45,353 bases of DNA from Ferruginibacter sp. (GCA_025362235.1 JANYGZ010000082.1:1-45353), one strand, 5' to 3'. Counted from the stretch's first letter, positions 1 through 7,636 are shown. Program-made: numbers and translations. The notes: generated from the letters alone by a model not told the origin.

Positions 1-1143
1 CGGCCTTTTAAATAAGGATGTATTCAGGCTCCATTCTTCAGCATTCATTCCGTAGAGCTTGCCGTATTTTTTATATTGCTGAGCTACCATTGCGGCAATA
101 TGCCCTTCGCCACGCATGCGTACGCCCCAGCGGGTATCATTTACCTGCCCATCATGGCTTTGCTCTACAAGGTGCCAAACTTTATCTGCCCTGTCGGGAA
201 AGTTTTTATACAACCAGTCGTGAAATAAAAATTTGATGGCTCCATTTAAACGGATGAATGTATAGGCCGTAAAGGTTGCACCATTGTCTGCTGCTGCCTT
301 CATAATGCGTTGCATCTCATGTTCGTTTAAACCGGGTATCATTGGTCCCATCATTATGCCCATTCGTACACCCGCGCTGCTGAGTTCGTTAATTACTTTC
401 AATTTTTGTTTGGCCGTAGTTGTTCTTGGCTCCATTACTCTCCGCAGGTCTTCATTAAAAGAAGTAATGGAAACCATGGCAGATACAATTTGTTTCTTCG
501 CCATTTCCTGCAATACATCTTTGTCTTTTAGTATCCAGCTATTTTTAGTGAGTATACCAACCGGCTGGTTAAATTCATTGCATACTTCCAGCATTTTGCG
601 GGTTAGCCTGTAGGTTTGTTCAGCGGGTTGATAACAATCTGTATTACCACTAAGCATGATGGGGGTTGCATCCCATTTTGGATGCATTAAAAATTTACGC
701 AATAGCTGTGGAGCATTTTTTTTGATAATAATTTTTCTTTCAAAATCAAGACCGGCGCTATATCCCCAGTATTCATGCACATTACGGGCATAACAGTAAA
801 TACAACCATGCTCACAACCTGCATAGGGGTTCATGCTATAGCCCATGCCTACATCTTTACTTTCTACTTTATTTACAATGGTTTTGCTTTCCTGCTCCAG
901 GTAAGATGTTGGAATATTTTCATCGCTCCAGTCATCTACCGATTCAATATGTTCCCTTGTTTTTTCATTTTTTAAAAAACGGTTTTTTGTATTGAACTGT
1001 GCACCCCTGCCATGTATATAATTACTGTTTTCAGTTGATGCAGGTTTTTCCAGTGCTTCATCTTGTGGCGAAGTCGGTTGCGGATTTTCGTGCGTTTTTG
1101 GTTTTACTTTATAATGGTCTTGTTGTAGTTTATCGTTGTTCAT
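1..1143 (-). CDS. PA0069-like radical SAM protein (C-terminus cut by window edge)
   Basis: The minus strand reads open from an ATG at 1141-1143 to the left edge, about 381 codons, with no stop. Cys110, Cys114 and Cys117 in CEHGCIYCYAR form the CxxxCxxC motif that binds the radical-SAM 4Fe-4S cluster. The MNPYAGC lead-in and the MVSITSFNEDLRRVMEPR and MGPMIPGLNEHE segments match the PA0069/SplB-related radical SAM family, whose substrate is not established. The first ~90 residues are a charged, probably disordered leader. The gene is 171 bp downstream of the 2H-phosphoesterase gene on the same strand. The true C-terminus lies outside the window. Family is fairly sure, reaction unknown. Confidence 0.85.
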   Translation of the reverse strand, partial: MNNDKLQQDHYKVKPKTHENPQPTSPQDEALEKPASTENSNYIHGRGAQFNTKNRFLKNEKTREHIESVDDWSDENIPTSYLEQESKTIVNKVESKDVGMGYSMNPYAGCEHGCIYCYARNVHEYWGYSAGLDFERKIIIKKNAPQLLRKFLMHPKWDATPIMLSGNTDCYQPAEQTYRLTRKMLEVCNEFNQPVGILTKNSWILKDKDVLQEMAKKQIVSAMVSITSFNEDLRRVMEPRTTTAKQKLKVINELSSAGVRMGIMMGPMIPGLNEHEMQRIMKAAADNGATFTAYTFIRLNGAIKFLFHDWLYKNFPDRADKVWHLVEQSHDGQVNDTRWGVRMRGEGHIAAMVAQQYKKYGKLYGMNAEEWSLNTSLFKRP

Positions 1144-1314
1144 ATTTATTTTGTTGACAAAGGTTTAAGATGATTAAAAATTATTTATGCGAATAAGGTT
1201 ATTACCAGGATTGCTGAACAGTGTTATATAGTACAAGGGTGCGATCCACCCCGGCGGACAGGCTGCCAATAAAGTAAAATAGATAATCAAAACTTTGGCC
1301 CAGCCATCTTATTT

Positions 1315-1980
1315 TTACAGCCCAAACAAATCTCCCTGCACCGTTGCGATAGGTAAATTCTTAAACTCAAAACGCTGTACAATTTGATATTTCATTTCAT
1401 CTAAAGGTCGCCGCAACAGCAACATGGCATCTGCAATAAAACGGCCGGTAAAATGAAGGTTACTGAATTCGAGCCAGCCTTTTTCATATTGCCATGGCTG
1501 TAGCTTTCGGGCTATGGTAAGGTGCGGCTCCATTATAAAATGCGGCTTGTTATCATCATTCAGTTTCATTAAACGCTGGGTTTCTGCACGGATATTTTTT
1601 ACCAGTGTTTGCACCGGCACCTTACTGGTGATGTTGATATAAATTGTGTGCGAAGGAAAACTCCCATAATCTTTCAGCTCTATTTTTATTGGCGGAAAAG
1701 CCATGGCAACAGCCTGCAGCCTGTTTACAAGCCGCTCTTCCATTAGGGCGTATTGTACAAAATTTGCCAAGGTAACATGCGGCTTACCATATACTGCTGA
1801 TGGGTTTTTATAGGTGTCAAAAAAATATTGCTTTACCTGCATGATTTTATCCTTTAATGTTTCATGGGGATTAAGCACCAGCAGGTATTCGTAAATTTTA
1901 TAGCCAGGAGTAGTGTTACTAAGATCCCGCTCTTTTGGTTTGAAAGAGGGCGGCGGTGTAGCCAGTAATTGCTTTGCCAT
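1315..1980 (-). CDS. 2'-5' RNA ligase family / 2H phosphoesterase
   Basis: This 221-residue protein has the two HxT motifs that define the 2H phosphoesterase fold: H68-V-T70 in KPHVTLANF and H153-L-T155 in EPHLTIARKL. These residues form the active site that hydrolyses or ligates 2',5' or cyclic phosphodiesters in relatives such as LigT. The natural substrate cannot be read from sequence. The first ~25 residues are a non-conserved leader. The gene is divergent from umuD and shares an 83-bp intergenic region with its promoter/operator. ATG start at 1978-1980. Family is confident, function is not. Confidence 0.8.
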   Translation of the reverse strand: MAKQLLATPPPSFKPKERDLSNTTPGYKIYEYLLVLNPHETLKDKIMQVKQYFFDTYKNPSAVYGKPHVTLANFVQYALMEERLVNRLQAVAMAFPPIKIELKDYGSFPSHTIYINITSKVPVQTLVKNIRAETQRLMKLNDDNKPHFIMEPHLTIARKLQPWQYEKGWLEFSNLHFTGRFIADAMLLLRRPLDEMKYQIVQRFEFKNLPIATVQGDLFGL

Positions 1981-1997
1981 AAATATGTATTTTAAAA

Positions 1998-2044
1998 TTT
2001 GGAATTGCCAATTTATTTAGTGTAAATTTACTAAATAATTTAGT
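1998..2044 (+). promoter_or_regulatory. umuD promoter with three TTTAGT/ACTAAA half-sites
   Basis: TTTG at 1998-2001, a 21-bp spacer and TAAATTTA at 2023-2030 resemble the Bacteroidota housekeeping promoter (TTTG, then TAnnTTTG). Hexamers lie at 2016-2021 (TTTAGT), 2030-2035 (ACTAAA) and 2039-2044 (TTTAGT). The first pair is an inverted repeat with an 8-bp spacer; the second and third form a perfect palindrome with a 3-bp spacer. They surround and follow the -7 element, so a repressor bound here would block transcription. The regulator is unknown; damage (SOS-like) control is an inference from umuD being downstream. Confidence 0.5.
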
Positions 2045-2063
2045 TAATGATAAAATAATTTAT

Positions 2064-2495
2064 ATGGAAGTTGAAAACTTTTTTGGCAGCAGCTATGCAG
2101 GTAGTAAAAAATTCAGTCAGCACGATGTGCCTATGGCAAATGCCTCTGGCTTTGGTGCTGCGGCAGATGATTATATGGAGCGGGGTATTGATTTAAATGA
2201 ACAGCTGATCCGCAATAAACCGGCAACTTTTTTTATGAAAGTGAGTGGCAACAGTATGATTAACGCGGGCATTTTTGACGGCGATATTGTGATAGTAGAC
2301 CGGAGTATTAAGCCGCTGAATGGTAAAATTGTAATTGCTGTACTTGATGGCGAAATGCTGATACGGCGTTATGAAAAAACAATGAACCGTTTGCGGCTGG
2401 TTCCCGAAACGCCAAAACTTTCTACGATTGAGGTGAGTGAATTTATGGATTTTAAAATTTGGGGAGTAGTGATTTATATTATTAGAAATGTGTGA
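2064..2495 (+). CDS. umuD: UmuD-like S24-family protein with altered catalytic residues
   Basis: This 143-residue protein is colinear with E. coli UmuD (139 aa), the cleavable accessory subunit of DNA polymerase V. The nucleophile is present as Ser64 in SGNSM, and DGDIVIVD matches the family. Aligning Ser64 with E. coli Ser60 places Arg101 (in GEMLIRRY) where the general-base Lys97 belongs. It also places Ser28-Gly29 at the Cys24-Gly25 cleavage site. Self-cleavage may therefore be impaired; this is inferred, not shown. Its usual partner umuC starts 858 bp downstream, beyond an inserted RAYT cassette. The ATG start fits the promoter at 1998-2030. Confidence 0.85.
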   Translation: MEVENFFGSSYAGSKKFSQHDVPMANASGFGAAADDYMERGIDLNEQLIRNKPATFFMKVSGNSMINAGIFDGDIVIVDRSIKPLNGKIVIAVLDGEMLIRRYEKTMNRLRLVPETPKLSTIEVSEFMDFKIWGVVIYIIRNV

Positions 2496-2501
2496 GGTAC
2501 G

Positions 2502-2540
2502 AGACCCCGTCAGCGGTTGCAAACCCTGACGGCGGTTGAT
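2502..2540. repeat. REP-like hairpin just after umuD (divergent copy)
   Basis: CCGTCAG (2507-2513), a bulged C, GGTT (2515-2518), a GCA loop, AACC (2522-2525) and CTGACGG (2526-2532) form an 11-bp stem with one bulge. The vocabulary (CCGWCRG core, GGTT/AACC arm, single-base bulge) is that of the two RAYT-flanking palindromes, but here the core is outside and the arm inside. It begins about 7 bp after the umuD stop, so it could also act as a transcript-end hairpin, though no T-run follows. Confidence 0.55.
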
Positions 2541-2584
2541 TAGATAGAAGGAAATTGCTTTTTATTAACTTTATATTCGACCTT

Positions 2585-2627
2585 AATTAACCACCAACGA
2601 GGCCTTAAGCCGCCGTCGGGGTTAATT
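2585..2627. repeat. REP-like palindrome, left flank of RAYT
   Basis: The arms are AATTAACC (2585-2592) and GGTTAATT (2620-2627). Inside them lie a bulged A (2593), CCAACGA (2594-2600) opposite CCGTCGG (2613-2619), GGC (2601-2603) with GCC (2609-2611), a bulged G (2612) and a CTTAA loop. This is the same bulged architecture as the copy at 3289-3325. Flanking a RAYT gene with matching imperfect palindromes is the hallmark of REP/RAYT units. Confidence 0.75.
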
Positions 2628-2649
2628 GGAACAGTTTAAAAATTTGATT

Positions 2650-3243
2650 ATGGAAATGCAATCAATTATTGAAGGTCAATATTTTCATATTTATAACAGA
2701 GGTGTAAACGGAGAAGACATTTTTAAAAAGGAGCGGAACTACTATTATTTTCTACAGCAATATGGTGCGTATTGCTCTAATGTAATGGAAACGTTTGCGT
2801 ATGCACTTTTAAAAAATCATTTTCATATGTTGGTGTATATAAAGGAAAATGTAGAGGTTCCAAAACACAACGGGCAACGCACTGTAAAATTGAATGCATC
2901 TAAACAACTGTCGCACTTTTTTAATTCGTACGCCCAATCAATTAATAAGGCTTACAAACGCACCGGGCCATTATTTGAATCGCCTTTTGAGAGGAAGCTG
3001 GTTGATGCTAATAGTTACTTTACCGACCTGGTTTTTTACTGCCATTATAACCCACAGTTACATGGTTTTACAAATGATTTTAAAAGTTGGAATTTTACTT
3101 CTTATAATGCCATTGTAAATAATGATAATAGTTTTTTGGCAGCTCAGAAAGTATTGAATTGGTTTGGAGGTTTGACAGTTTTTGAAAAAGCACATTTGGA
3201 GAAATCTGAGAAAGATGGCGTAGGGAAATTTATTATTGAATAG
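2650..3243 (+). CDS. REP-associated tyrosine transposase (RAYT, Y1/HUH family)
   Basis: A protein of about 197 residues belonging to the IS200/IS605-related Y1 transposases. Visible marks are an N-terminal YFHIYNRGVNG strand, the HUH metal-binding motif H57-F-H59 in LLKNHFHMLV, and the helix FNSYAQSINKAYKRTGPLFE, where Y94 is the likely catalytic tyrosine. YCHYNPQLHG follows. RAYTs cleave single-stranded REP palindromes and are thought to spread them. The frame is open back to a TTG at 2626 inside the left palindrome, but the ATG at 2650 starts at the usual domain edge. Palindromes at 2585-2627 and 3289-3325 bracket it. It lies between umuD and umuC, possibly as a domesticated single-copy insertion. 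Confidence 0.85.
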   Translation: MEMQSIIEGQYFHIYNRGVNGEDIFKKERNYYYFLQQYGAYCSNVMETFAYALLKNHFHMLVYIKENVEVPKHNGQRTVKLNASKQLSHFFNSYAQSINKAYKRTGPLFESPFERKLVDANSYFTDLVFYCHYNPQLHGFTNDFKSWNFTSYNAIVNNDNSFLAAQKVLNWFGGLTVFEKAHLEKSEKDGVGKFIIE

Positions 3244-3288
3244 TTATTTTGAGATACCAGTCTTTTATTTATAGGAAGTCTTTTTATT

Positions 3289-3325
3289 TAACCGCCGACG
3301 GGGCTTATAGCCGCCGTCGGGGTTA
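3289..3325. repeat. REP-like palindrome, right flank of RAYT
   Basis: TAACC (3289-3293), bulged G (3294), CCGACGG (3295-3301), GGC (3302-3304), loop TTATA (3305-3309), GCC (3310-3312), bulged G (3313), CCGTCGG (3314-3320), GGTTA (3321-3325). All pairs are Watson-Crick apart from the two bulges. It ends 28 bp before the umuC start, so it would be folded in the umuC leader if transcription reads through from upstream. Confidence 0.8.
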
Positions 3326-3353
3326 GTAATCAACTTTTAATTATACGGATGAC

Positions 3354-4637
3354 ATGAAAGCCATTGTAGATTGTAACAGTTTTTATTGTAGTTGCGAACG
3401 CTTGTTTCAACCACATTTAGATAACAAACCTGTTGTTGTGCTGAGCAATAATGATGGTTGTATCATATCCCGGAGCGATGAGGCCAAAGCTTTTGGGGTA
3501 CAGATGGCCGGCCCGTATTTTTTAGCAAAGCCATTGATTGAGAAACATAATGTAGCCACATTTTCCTCCAACTATAATTTGTATGGCGACCTTAGCTGGA
3601 GAGTAATGGAAACACTGCGGATGCTGGTAGGCAAAGAAAATGTGGAAGTATATTCTGTAGATGAGGCCTTTTTAAATTTGGATGAATTTGCGAAGGGAGA
3701 TTTGCAGGAAGCAGGACTGAGAATAAGAGAAACAGTAGAAGAATGGACCGGCATAAAAGTATCAGTCGGTATTGCACCTACCAAAGTATTATCAAAAGTG
3801 GCCAATCATTTAGCAAAGAAAAAAAAGATAGAAACCCAATGTGTGGTAGTGCTGGACACGAAAGAAAAAATAGACAGCGCATTGCAGGATACGCCCATTG
3901 GCGAAGTATGGGGCGTAGGCAGGCAGTATGCAGAAAAGCTGAGAGAGCTGAATGCAGTATTCACAGCATTTGATCTTTCTAAAAAAACAGGAGAATGGGC
4001 CCATAAAAATTTGGGTGGAGTGGTGGGTATACGTTTAGTAAAAGAATTAAAGGGCGAGCCTGTTAATGAAATGGAAGAACAATTAACGGCTAAAAAAATG
4101 ATTGCTACTACCAGGATGTTCGGCAAACCCGTAAAGGATATAAACGATATAAAAGAAGCAGTAGCAACTTATGCCTCCAGGGCTGCAGAAAAACTAAGAA
4201 GACAAGGAAGTGCTGCCAACATCATCAGTGTATTTGTGGTACCAAAAGAACAAAGCCACAATACTTATTTCAGGCACGGGCCTACAATTAGTAGCTATGT
4301 TACATTGCCAATAGCTACTTCATCTACCAATGAGTTGATAAAACCTGCCGTACAACTGGTAGATAAACTATATGAACATGGAAGGCTTTATAAAAAGGCG
4401 GGTGTAATGCTGAGTGGCTTAGTGTCAGACACAACGATACAGGGAAATTTATTTGTAGCAGAAAGAGACAATGGAAAAAGGTTGTTAATGAATATGATAG
4501 ACAACATCAACTTTAGCCAACGGGATGATGTATTGAAATTTGCTGCAAGTGGTACGAAAAGAAATTGGAAAATGAGGATGGAAATGAGGAGCCCAAGATA
4601 TACTTCAAGATGGGAAGAGTTATTTGAAGTTCATTAA
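3354..4637 (+). CDS. umuC: UmuC, Y-family translesion DNA polymerase V catalytic subunit
   Basis: This 427-residue protein has normal length for UmuC (E. coli 422). Catalytic acidic residues are Asp6 in IVDCNSFY and Asp103-Glu104 in YSVDEAFL. The palm/thumb signature SVGIAPTKVLSKVANHLAK follows, then the little finger. QGNLF at 363-367 is a beta-clamp-binding motif, and the tail SPRYTSRWEEL is the usual DUF4113-type UmuC C-terminus. It copies damaged DNA with low fidelity, normally with UmuD'2. In most genomes umuD and umuC overlap or abut; here they are split by the RAYT unit. No catalytic defect is visible. Confidence 0.95.
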   Translation: MKAIVDCNSFYCSCERLFQPHLDNKPVVVLSNNDGCIISRSDEAKAFGVQMAGPYFLAKPLIEKHNVATFSSNYNLYGDLSWRVMETLRMLVGKENVEVYSVDEAFLNLDEFAKGDLQEAGLRIRETVEEWTGIKVSVGIAPTKVLSKVANHLAKKKKIETQCVVVLDTKEKIDSALQDTPIGEVWGVGRQYAEKLRELNAVFTAFDLSKKTGEWAHKNLGGVVGIRLVKELKGEPVNEMEEQLTAKKMIATTRMFGKPVKDINDIKEAVATYASRAAEKLRRQGSAANIISVFVVPKEQSHNTYFRHGPTISSYVTLPIATSSTNELIKPAVQLVDKLYEHGRLYKKAGVMLSGLVSDTTIQGNLFVAERDNGKRLLMNMIDNINFSQRDDVLKFAASGTKRNWKMRMEMRSPRYTSRWEELFEVH

Positions 4638-4663
4638 AAAATACATTAGCAATCAAAAAAGAC

Positions 4664-4676
4664 TAACCGCCGTTGG
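4664..4676. repeat. Solitary REP half-arm after umuC
   Basis: TAACC, a G and CCGTTGG (4664-4676) repeat the left half of the RAYT-flanking palindromes, including the single base between AACC and the 7-mer. No matching right half follows. It lies in the 40-bp gap between the convergent umuC and DUF72 stops. A decayed REP copy is likely, but at 13 bp chance is possible. Confidence 0.35.
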
Positions 4677-4677
4677 A

Positions 4678-5589
4678 TTAATCAAACAACCCCTTTTGCG
4701 TTTTAACAAATGTTGGCTTTATTAAATTCAATCCTATTTCCTTATTCATTTTATCTACCAAGTATACAGTCAATTCAGGTGAAGTGGCTTCATCATGCAT
4801 GTGCATGAAAAAATACAATTCTTCCAAACCATTGTCCAGCCAGTATTTTATTCGGTTTACCCATGCGTCAATTCTTGTATTATCCGACGGATGTAAACTA
4901 TTACCTACGTAGCGGATGAATGTTTTTGGAATGCTAAGGTGCATGTGTGCACAATCTCTTCGCCCCGCAGTATCAGTAATTACCGCTCCCATGTTCAATG
5001 ATTTTAACATATCGAACATCTCTTCCATGATACCGTCTTTTTTAAACCAGCCCGGGTGGCGTACTTCTAAAAAGAATTGCAGGTCGGTAGGTAATGTTTT
5101 TAAATAATTAAATAACTCATCTTTTCTTTTTGGAGAAAATGTATCACTCACCTGGATGAATATGGGGCCGAGATATTCTTCAAACGCAACAATTCCACGG
5201 AAGAATTCATTGGTAATAAATTGTTTTCCATTTAGGCTTCCCCGGTGCGTTACACCCTGGTACATTTTAGGGCAGAATTTAAAATCCTTTCCTGCAGCTT
5301 TTTCTGTCCATCTCTTTATTCCTCCTTCACCATACACTTTATAATGTGTTGCGTTTAATTCTATGCTATTGTAATGTTGCACATAGTGTTGTAGAAAATC
5401 TTTTTCCTTTGTCTTTGGGGGATAAATTTTACCTACCCATTCTTCTCTGCCCCATTTGGCACAACCAAAATATATTTTGGGCCCCTTTACAGGCTTACCT
5501 TTTAATATACTTTTATTGTAGGCAGGTTCAGCAGGCAAAGAAAAATCAATGCTGTTCAATTCATTCTCTGGGACTCTTCCAAATTCCAT
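4678..5589 (-). CDS. DUF72 domain-containing protein
   Basis: This 303-residue protein contains the DUF72 TIM-barrel-like fold. After a ~37-residue leader come IYFGCAKWGREEWVGKIYP, YNSIELNATHYKVY, FKFCPKMYQGVTHRG, LGPIFIQVSDTFSP, LQFFLEVRHPGWF and ITDTAGRRDCAHMHLS, the conserved strand-end segments of this family. The biochemical function of DUF72 is not established. It converges on umuC with a 40-bp gap, and its start is 35 bp downstream of the lycopene cyclase gene's stop, so it may be co-transcribed with the carotenoid operon without being part of the pathway. Start ATG at 5587-5589. Confidence 0.85.
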   Translation of the reverse strand: MEFGRVPENELNSIDFSLPAEPAYNKSILKGKPVKGPKIYFGCAKWGREEWVGKIYPPKTKEKDFLQHYVQHYNSIELNATHYKVYGEGGIKRWTEKAAGKDFKFCPKMYQGVTHRGSLNGKQFITNEFFRGIVAFEEYLGPIFIQVSDTFSPKRKDELFNYLKTLPTDLQFFLEVRHPGWFKKDGIMEEMFDMLKSLNMGAVITDTAGRRDCAHMHLSIPKTFIRYVGNSLHPSDNTRIDAWVNRIKYWLDNGLEELYFFMHMHDEATSPELTVYLVDKMNKEIGLNLIKPTFVKTQKGLFD

Positions 5590-5624
5590 ATTTGTAGAAT
5601 AATTTAATTATTAGCAGTACAAAG

Positions 5625-6317
5625 TTAAATGTTGCGGCTGCTTTTAAGTTTTTCATAAATAACTATATTCATCAGTATCAGTAACATGCCGTAAAAAGTA
5701 TCTTCAAAAGGAATGGTATATATCCTTATGCCCAGGTTTTCTGCATCATTGTACACCACCACCGGTATTGCTGTAAGAAAACCATTTACAATTAAAAATG
5801 GAATTAAAATAATAGCATAAGCAGCTAAAAATGAAAGGGCATCAAATCCTTTAAAATAATATTTTTTCCAATAAATGATAGCAATAAAAACAGCATTAAA
5901 AATAAATGTATAGCAAGTGTATTTTTTTTTATAAAAAATGATGCCAGCTATCAGTAGTACTACTGCCAATACTTTTAAAGTTGTATCGGCTGTTAGTTTA
6001 TTTTTTAAGCTGGGTAAATAACAACGAACACATTCATAAATAAATACACAGCAATAGGGGACAACGAAAAAAAATAATACTTCTTCTACGGGAAGGTTTG
6101 AAATTTTTATTCCGGTAATATAGTTTTCATTAAACCCCCACACATTTTTTGCGGTAAAAAAAATATCCCAAATTATGTAAAATAATGCCGGCAGTACAAT
6201 TGCCGGAAGCAGGAATTTCCATTTTTTGTAAAAGCCTACTTTCTTATCAAAGCTTAAAGCCAGTGGCCCAATTAAGGAGCAGCAAAGAATTAAAAAATAA
6301 GTGTAGTTATTATTCAA
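5625..6317 (-). CDS. crtYcd: Lycopene cyclase, fused CrtYc-CrtYd membrane type
   Basis: This 230-residue integral membrane protein has about six or seven hydrophobic segments. The conserved acidic motif of the CrtYc/CrtYd family appears twice: PVEE at 76-79 (PVEEVLFFFVVPY) and PFED at 203-206 (IPFEDTFYG). It therefore carries both half-repeats in one chain, as in the bacteroidete and fungal fused cyclases. It closes the psi ends of lycopene to beta-ionone rings in the membrane. The start is a TTG at 6315-6317; an in-frame stop two codons upstream and no ATG nearby leave no alternative. It is the last crt gene of the operon, 131 bp after crtZ. Confidence 0.88.
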   Translation of the reverse strand: MNNNYTYFLILCCSLIGPLALSFDKKVGFYKKWKFLLPAIVLPALFYIIWDIFFTAKNVWGFNENYITGIKISNLPVEEVLFFFVVPYCCVFIYECVRCYLPSLKNKLTADTTLKVLAVVLLIAGIIFYKKKYTCYTFIFNAVFIAIIYWKKYYFKGFDALSFLAAYAIILIPFLIVNGFLTAIPVVVYNDAENLGIRIYTIPFEDTFYGMLLILMNIVIYEKLKSSRNI

Positions 6318-6448
6318 CTGTTAAAATTAAATGCTTTTTGCAAATGCATTGCTACGCTAAGATAAAAGATGAATAATGAAAAACAGCAAAAGAGTGCGAC
6401 GCCAATAAAGTTTCATAGCAATTCAACTGCCTGGCACAAAATATTTTA

Positions 6449-6922
6449 TTACGCGGTTTTTAATTTATCGGCTTTTACTTTTTGCCTGTATTTTTTTGCC
6501 ACCAACAGCATTCCAAAACTTTCTCCCTGAAACTTGTCTATATGTTTGTGATGCATTTTGTGTGCCCAGCGTATAGTGCGTATATAGGTATTATTGCTTC
6601 GGGCAAACCATTTAAACCGCTGGTGTATAATCACTTCGTGTACTACAAAATAGGCGAGCCCATACATTGCAATCCCAAAGCCGATGGCAGCTACTGGGTA
6701 TACTTTAGCCTGTAAACCTAGCATGATACAAAGCCAGCTGGGTAGGGCAAAAATAAGAAAGAAGGCATCGTTTTTTTCAAAAAAGCCAGGCCCTTTCTGA
6801 TGATGATCCTGGTGGAGGTACCATAAAAACCCATGCATTACATAACGGTGCGTAAGCCATGTAATGCCTTCCATGATGAAAAAAGTAATTAATATTATTG
6901 CTATAAATAAAAGCCAGTGCAT
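6449..6922 (-). CDS. crtZ: Beta-carotene 3-hydroxylase (fatty-acid hydroxylase superfamily)
   Basis: This 157-residue membrane protein has the full set of di-iron histidine boxes: H25xxxxH30 (HRYVMH), H37xxHH41 (HQDHH), H95xxxxH100 (HEVIIH) and H121xxHH125 (HKMHH). This spacing is that of CrtZ-type non-haem hydroxylases, which add the 3-OH to beta rings. Hydrophobic segments cover residues 3-20 and ~53-97. The gene sits 11 bp after the CruF-like gene, so it is clearly in the operon. ATG start at 6920-6922. Confidence 0.92.
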   Translation of the reverse strand: MHWLLFIAIILITFFIMEGITWLTHRYVMHGFLWYLHQDHHQKGPGFFEKNDAFFLIFALPSWLCIMLGLQAKVYPVAAIGFGIAMYGLAYFVVHEVIIHQRFKWFARSNNTYIRTIRWAHKMHHKHIDKFQGESFGMLLVAKKYRQKVKADKLKTA

Positions 6923-6933
6923 GGTACAAAATA

Positions 6934-7626
6934 TTATTTCAAAAATGTTCGTAGCAGTAAAAAAAACATTAACTGTATAAGCAACAAATTTATGGCAAAT
7001 TTGTTTTGCTTGTTAAATTTTAGAAAATGAAAAGCGGTGAGCAGCAAGGCGCTTATTGTTATCCAGCAAACATAATTATATAGTGGGATATCACCATTGC
7101 CCTGCCATTGCCAAAACCCTAATTTTACTGCAACCGGCTCTATCAGCCAATCGAATAAAACAGCCAGTGTTGCGCCATCTGTAATTACAGATATTGCTTT
7201 TAATACCTGCGGCGGGGCCTGGGTTTTTTCGGCCACCTGCTTAATAACCCTGTTTAGTAAACTATACATGCTAATGCCGCAGCAATATATAACGATGAAC
7301 CAATTAACCCCAATAACAAGCGGAACCTTTTGCCATTGTAACCCCAATACTTTTCCATAACTGTAATTGCCAAAAAGAAAACCAGTGTTTACGCCAATTA
7401 CTTCAACAGCAAAACCAACCGTAAAAGTTAACAGTACAAAAAAATAGAAATATTTATTTTTTTCTTTCTGCGTCCACACTAATAGTACACCACTTAACAA
7501 AAGGTTAAAAGGGGTAGACTGTATAAAGAAAGGGTTGTCAAAAAATACAATACCAACTAAACCAACCAGGTGAAATAAAATGGCAAGAAAAGTAGCTATT
7601 TGATATTTAGATAAATTGTTTAACAA
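6934..7626 (-). CDS. cruF: CruF-like carotenoid biosynthesis protein (1',2'-hydratase family)
   Basis: This 230-residue polytopic membrane protein belongs to the carotenoid biosynthesis family that includes CruF (Pfam Caroten_synth/DUF422). Marks are VEVIGVNTGFLFGNYSYG, LGLQWQKVPLVIGVNWFI, DGATLAVLFDWLIEPVAVKL and FWQWQGNGDIPLYNYVCW, all conserved membrane-interface motifs. CruF adds water across the 1',2' double bond of the psi end of gamma-carotene. The start is TTG at 7624-7626, 10 bp after crtD. Its place between a CrtD-like desaturase and CrtZ supports the hydratase call, but a different carotenoid role cannot be excluded. Confidence 0.8.
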   Translation of the reverse strand: MLNNLSKYQIATFLAILFHLVGLVGIVFFDNPFFIQSTPFNLLLSGVLLVWTQKEKNKYFYFFVLLTFTVGFAVEVIGVNTGFLFGNYSYGKVLGLQWQKVPLVIGVNWFIVIYCCGISMYSLLNRVIKQVAEKTQAPPQVLKAISVITDGATLAVLFDWLIEPVAVKLGFWQWQGNGDIPLYNYVCWITISALLLTAFHFLKFNKQNKFAINLLLIQLMFFLLLRTFLK

Positions 7627-7636
7627 AGTCAGTTGC

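Noticed and set aside
18..975. Plus-strand open frames of 60-110 codons opposite the left-edge gene
   Set aside because: They lie antisense to the radical SAM gene, whose frame carries a diagnostic CxxxCxxC motif; the antisense products look like nothing known.
2193..2522. 109-codon minus-strand frame over umuD
   Set aside because: Antisense shadow of umuD, with low-complexity product and no motif.
2626..2649. TTG start for the RAYT gene
   Set aside because: It lies inside the REP palindrome and adds eight non-conserved residues; the ATG at 2650 fits the domain start.
2585..3325. CRISPR-like repeats
   Set aside because: There are only a few palindromes, at uneven distances, with a RAYT gene between them; no spacers and no cas genes.
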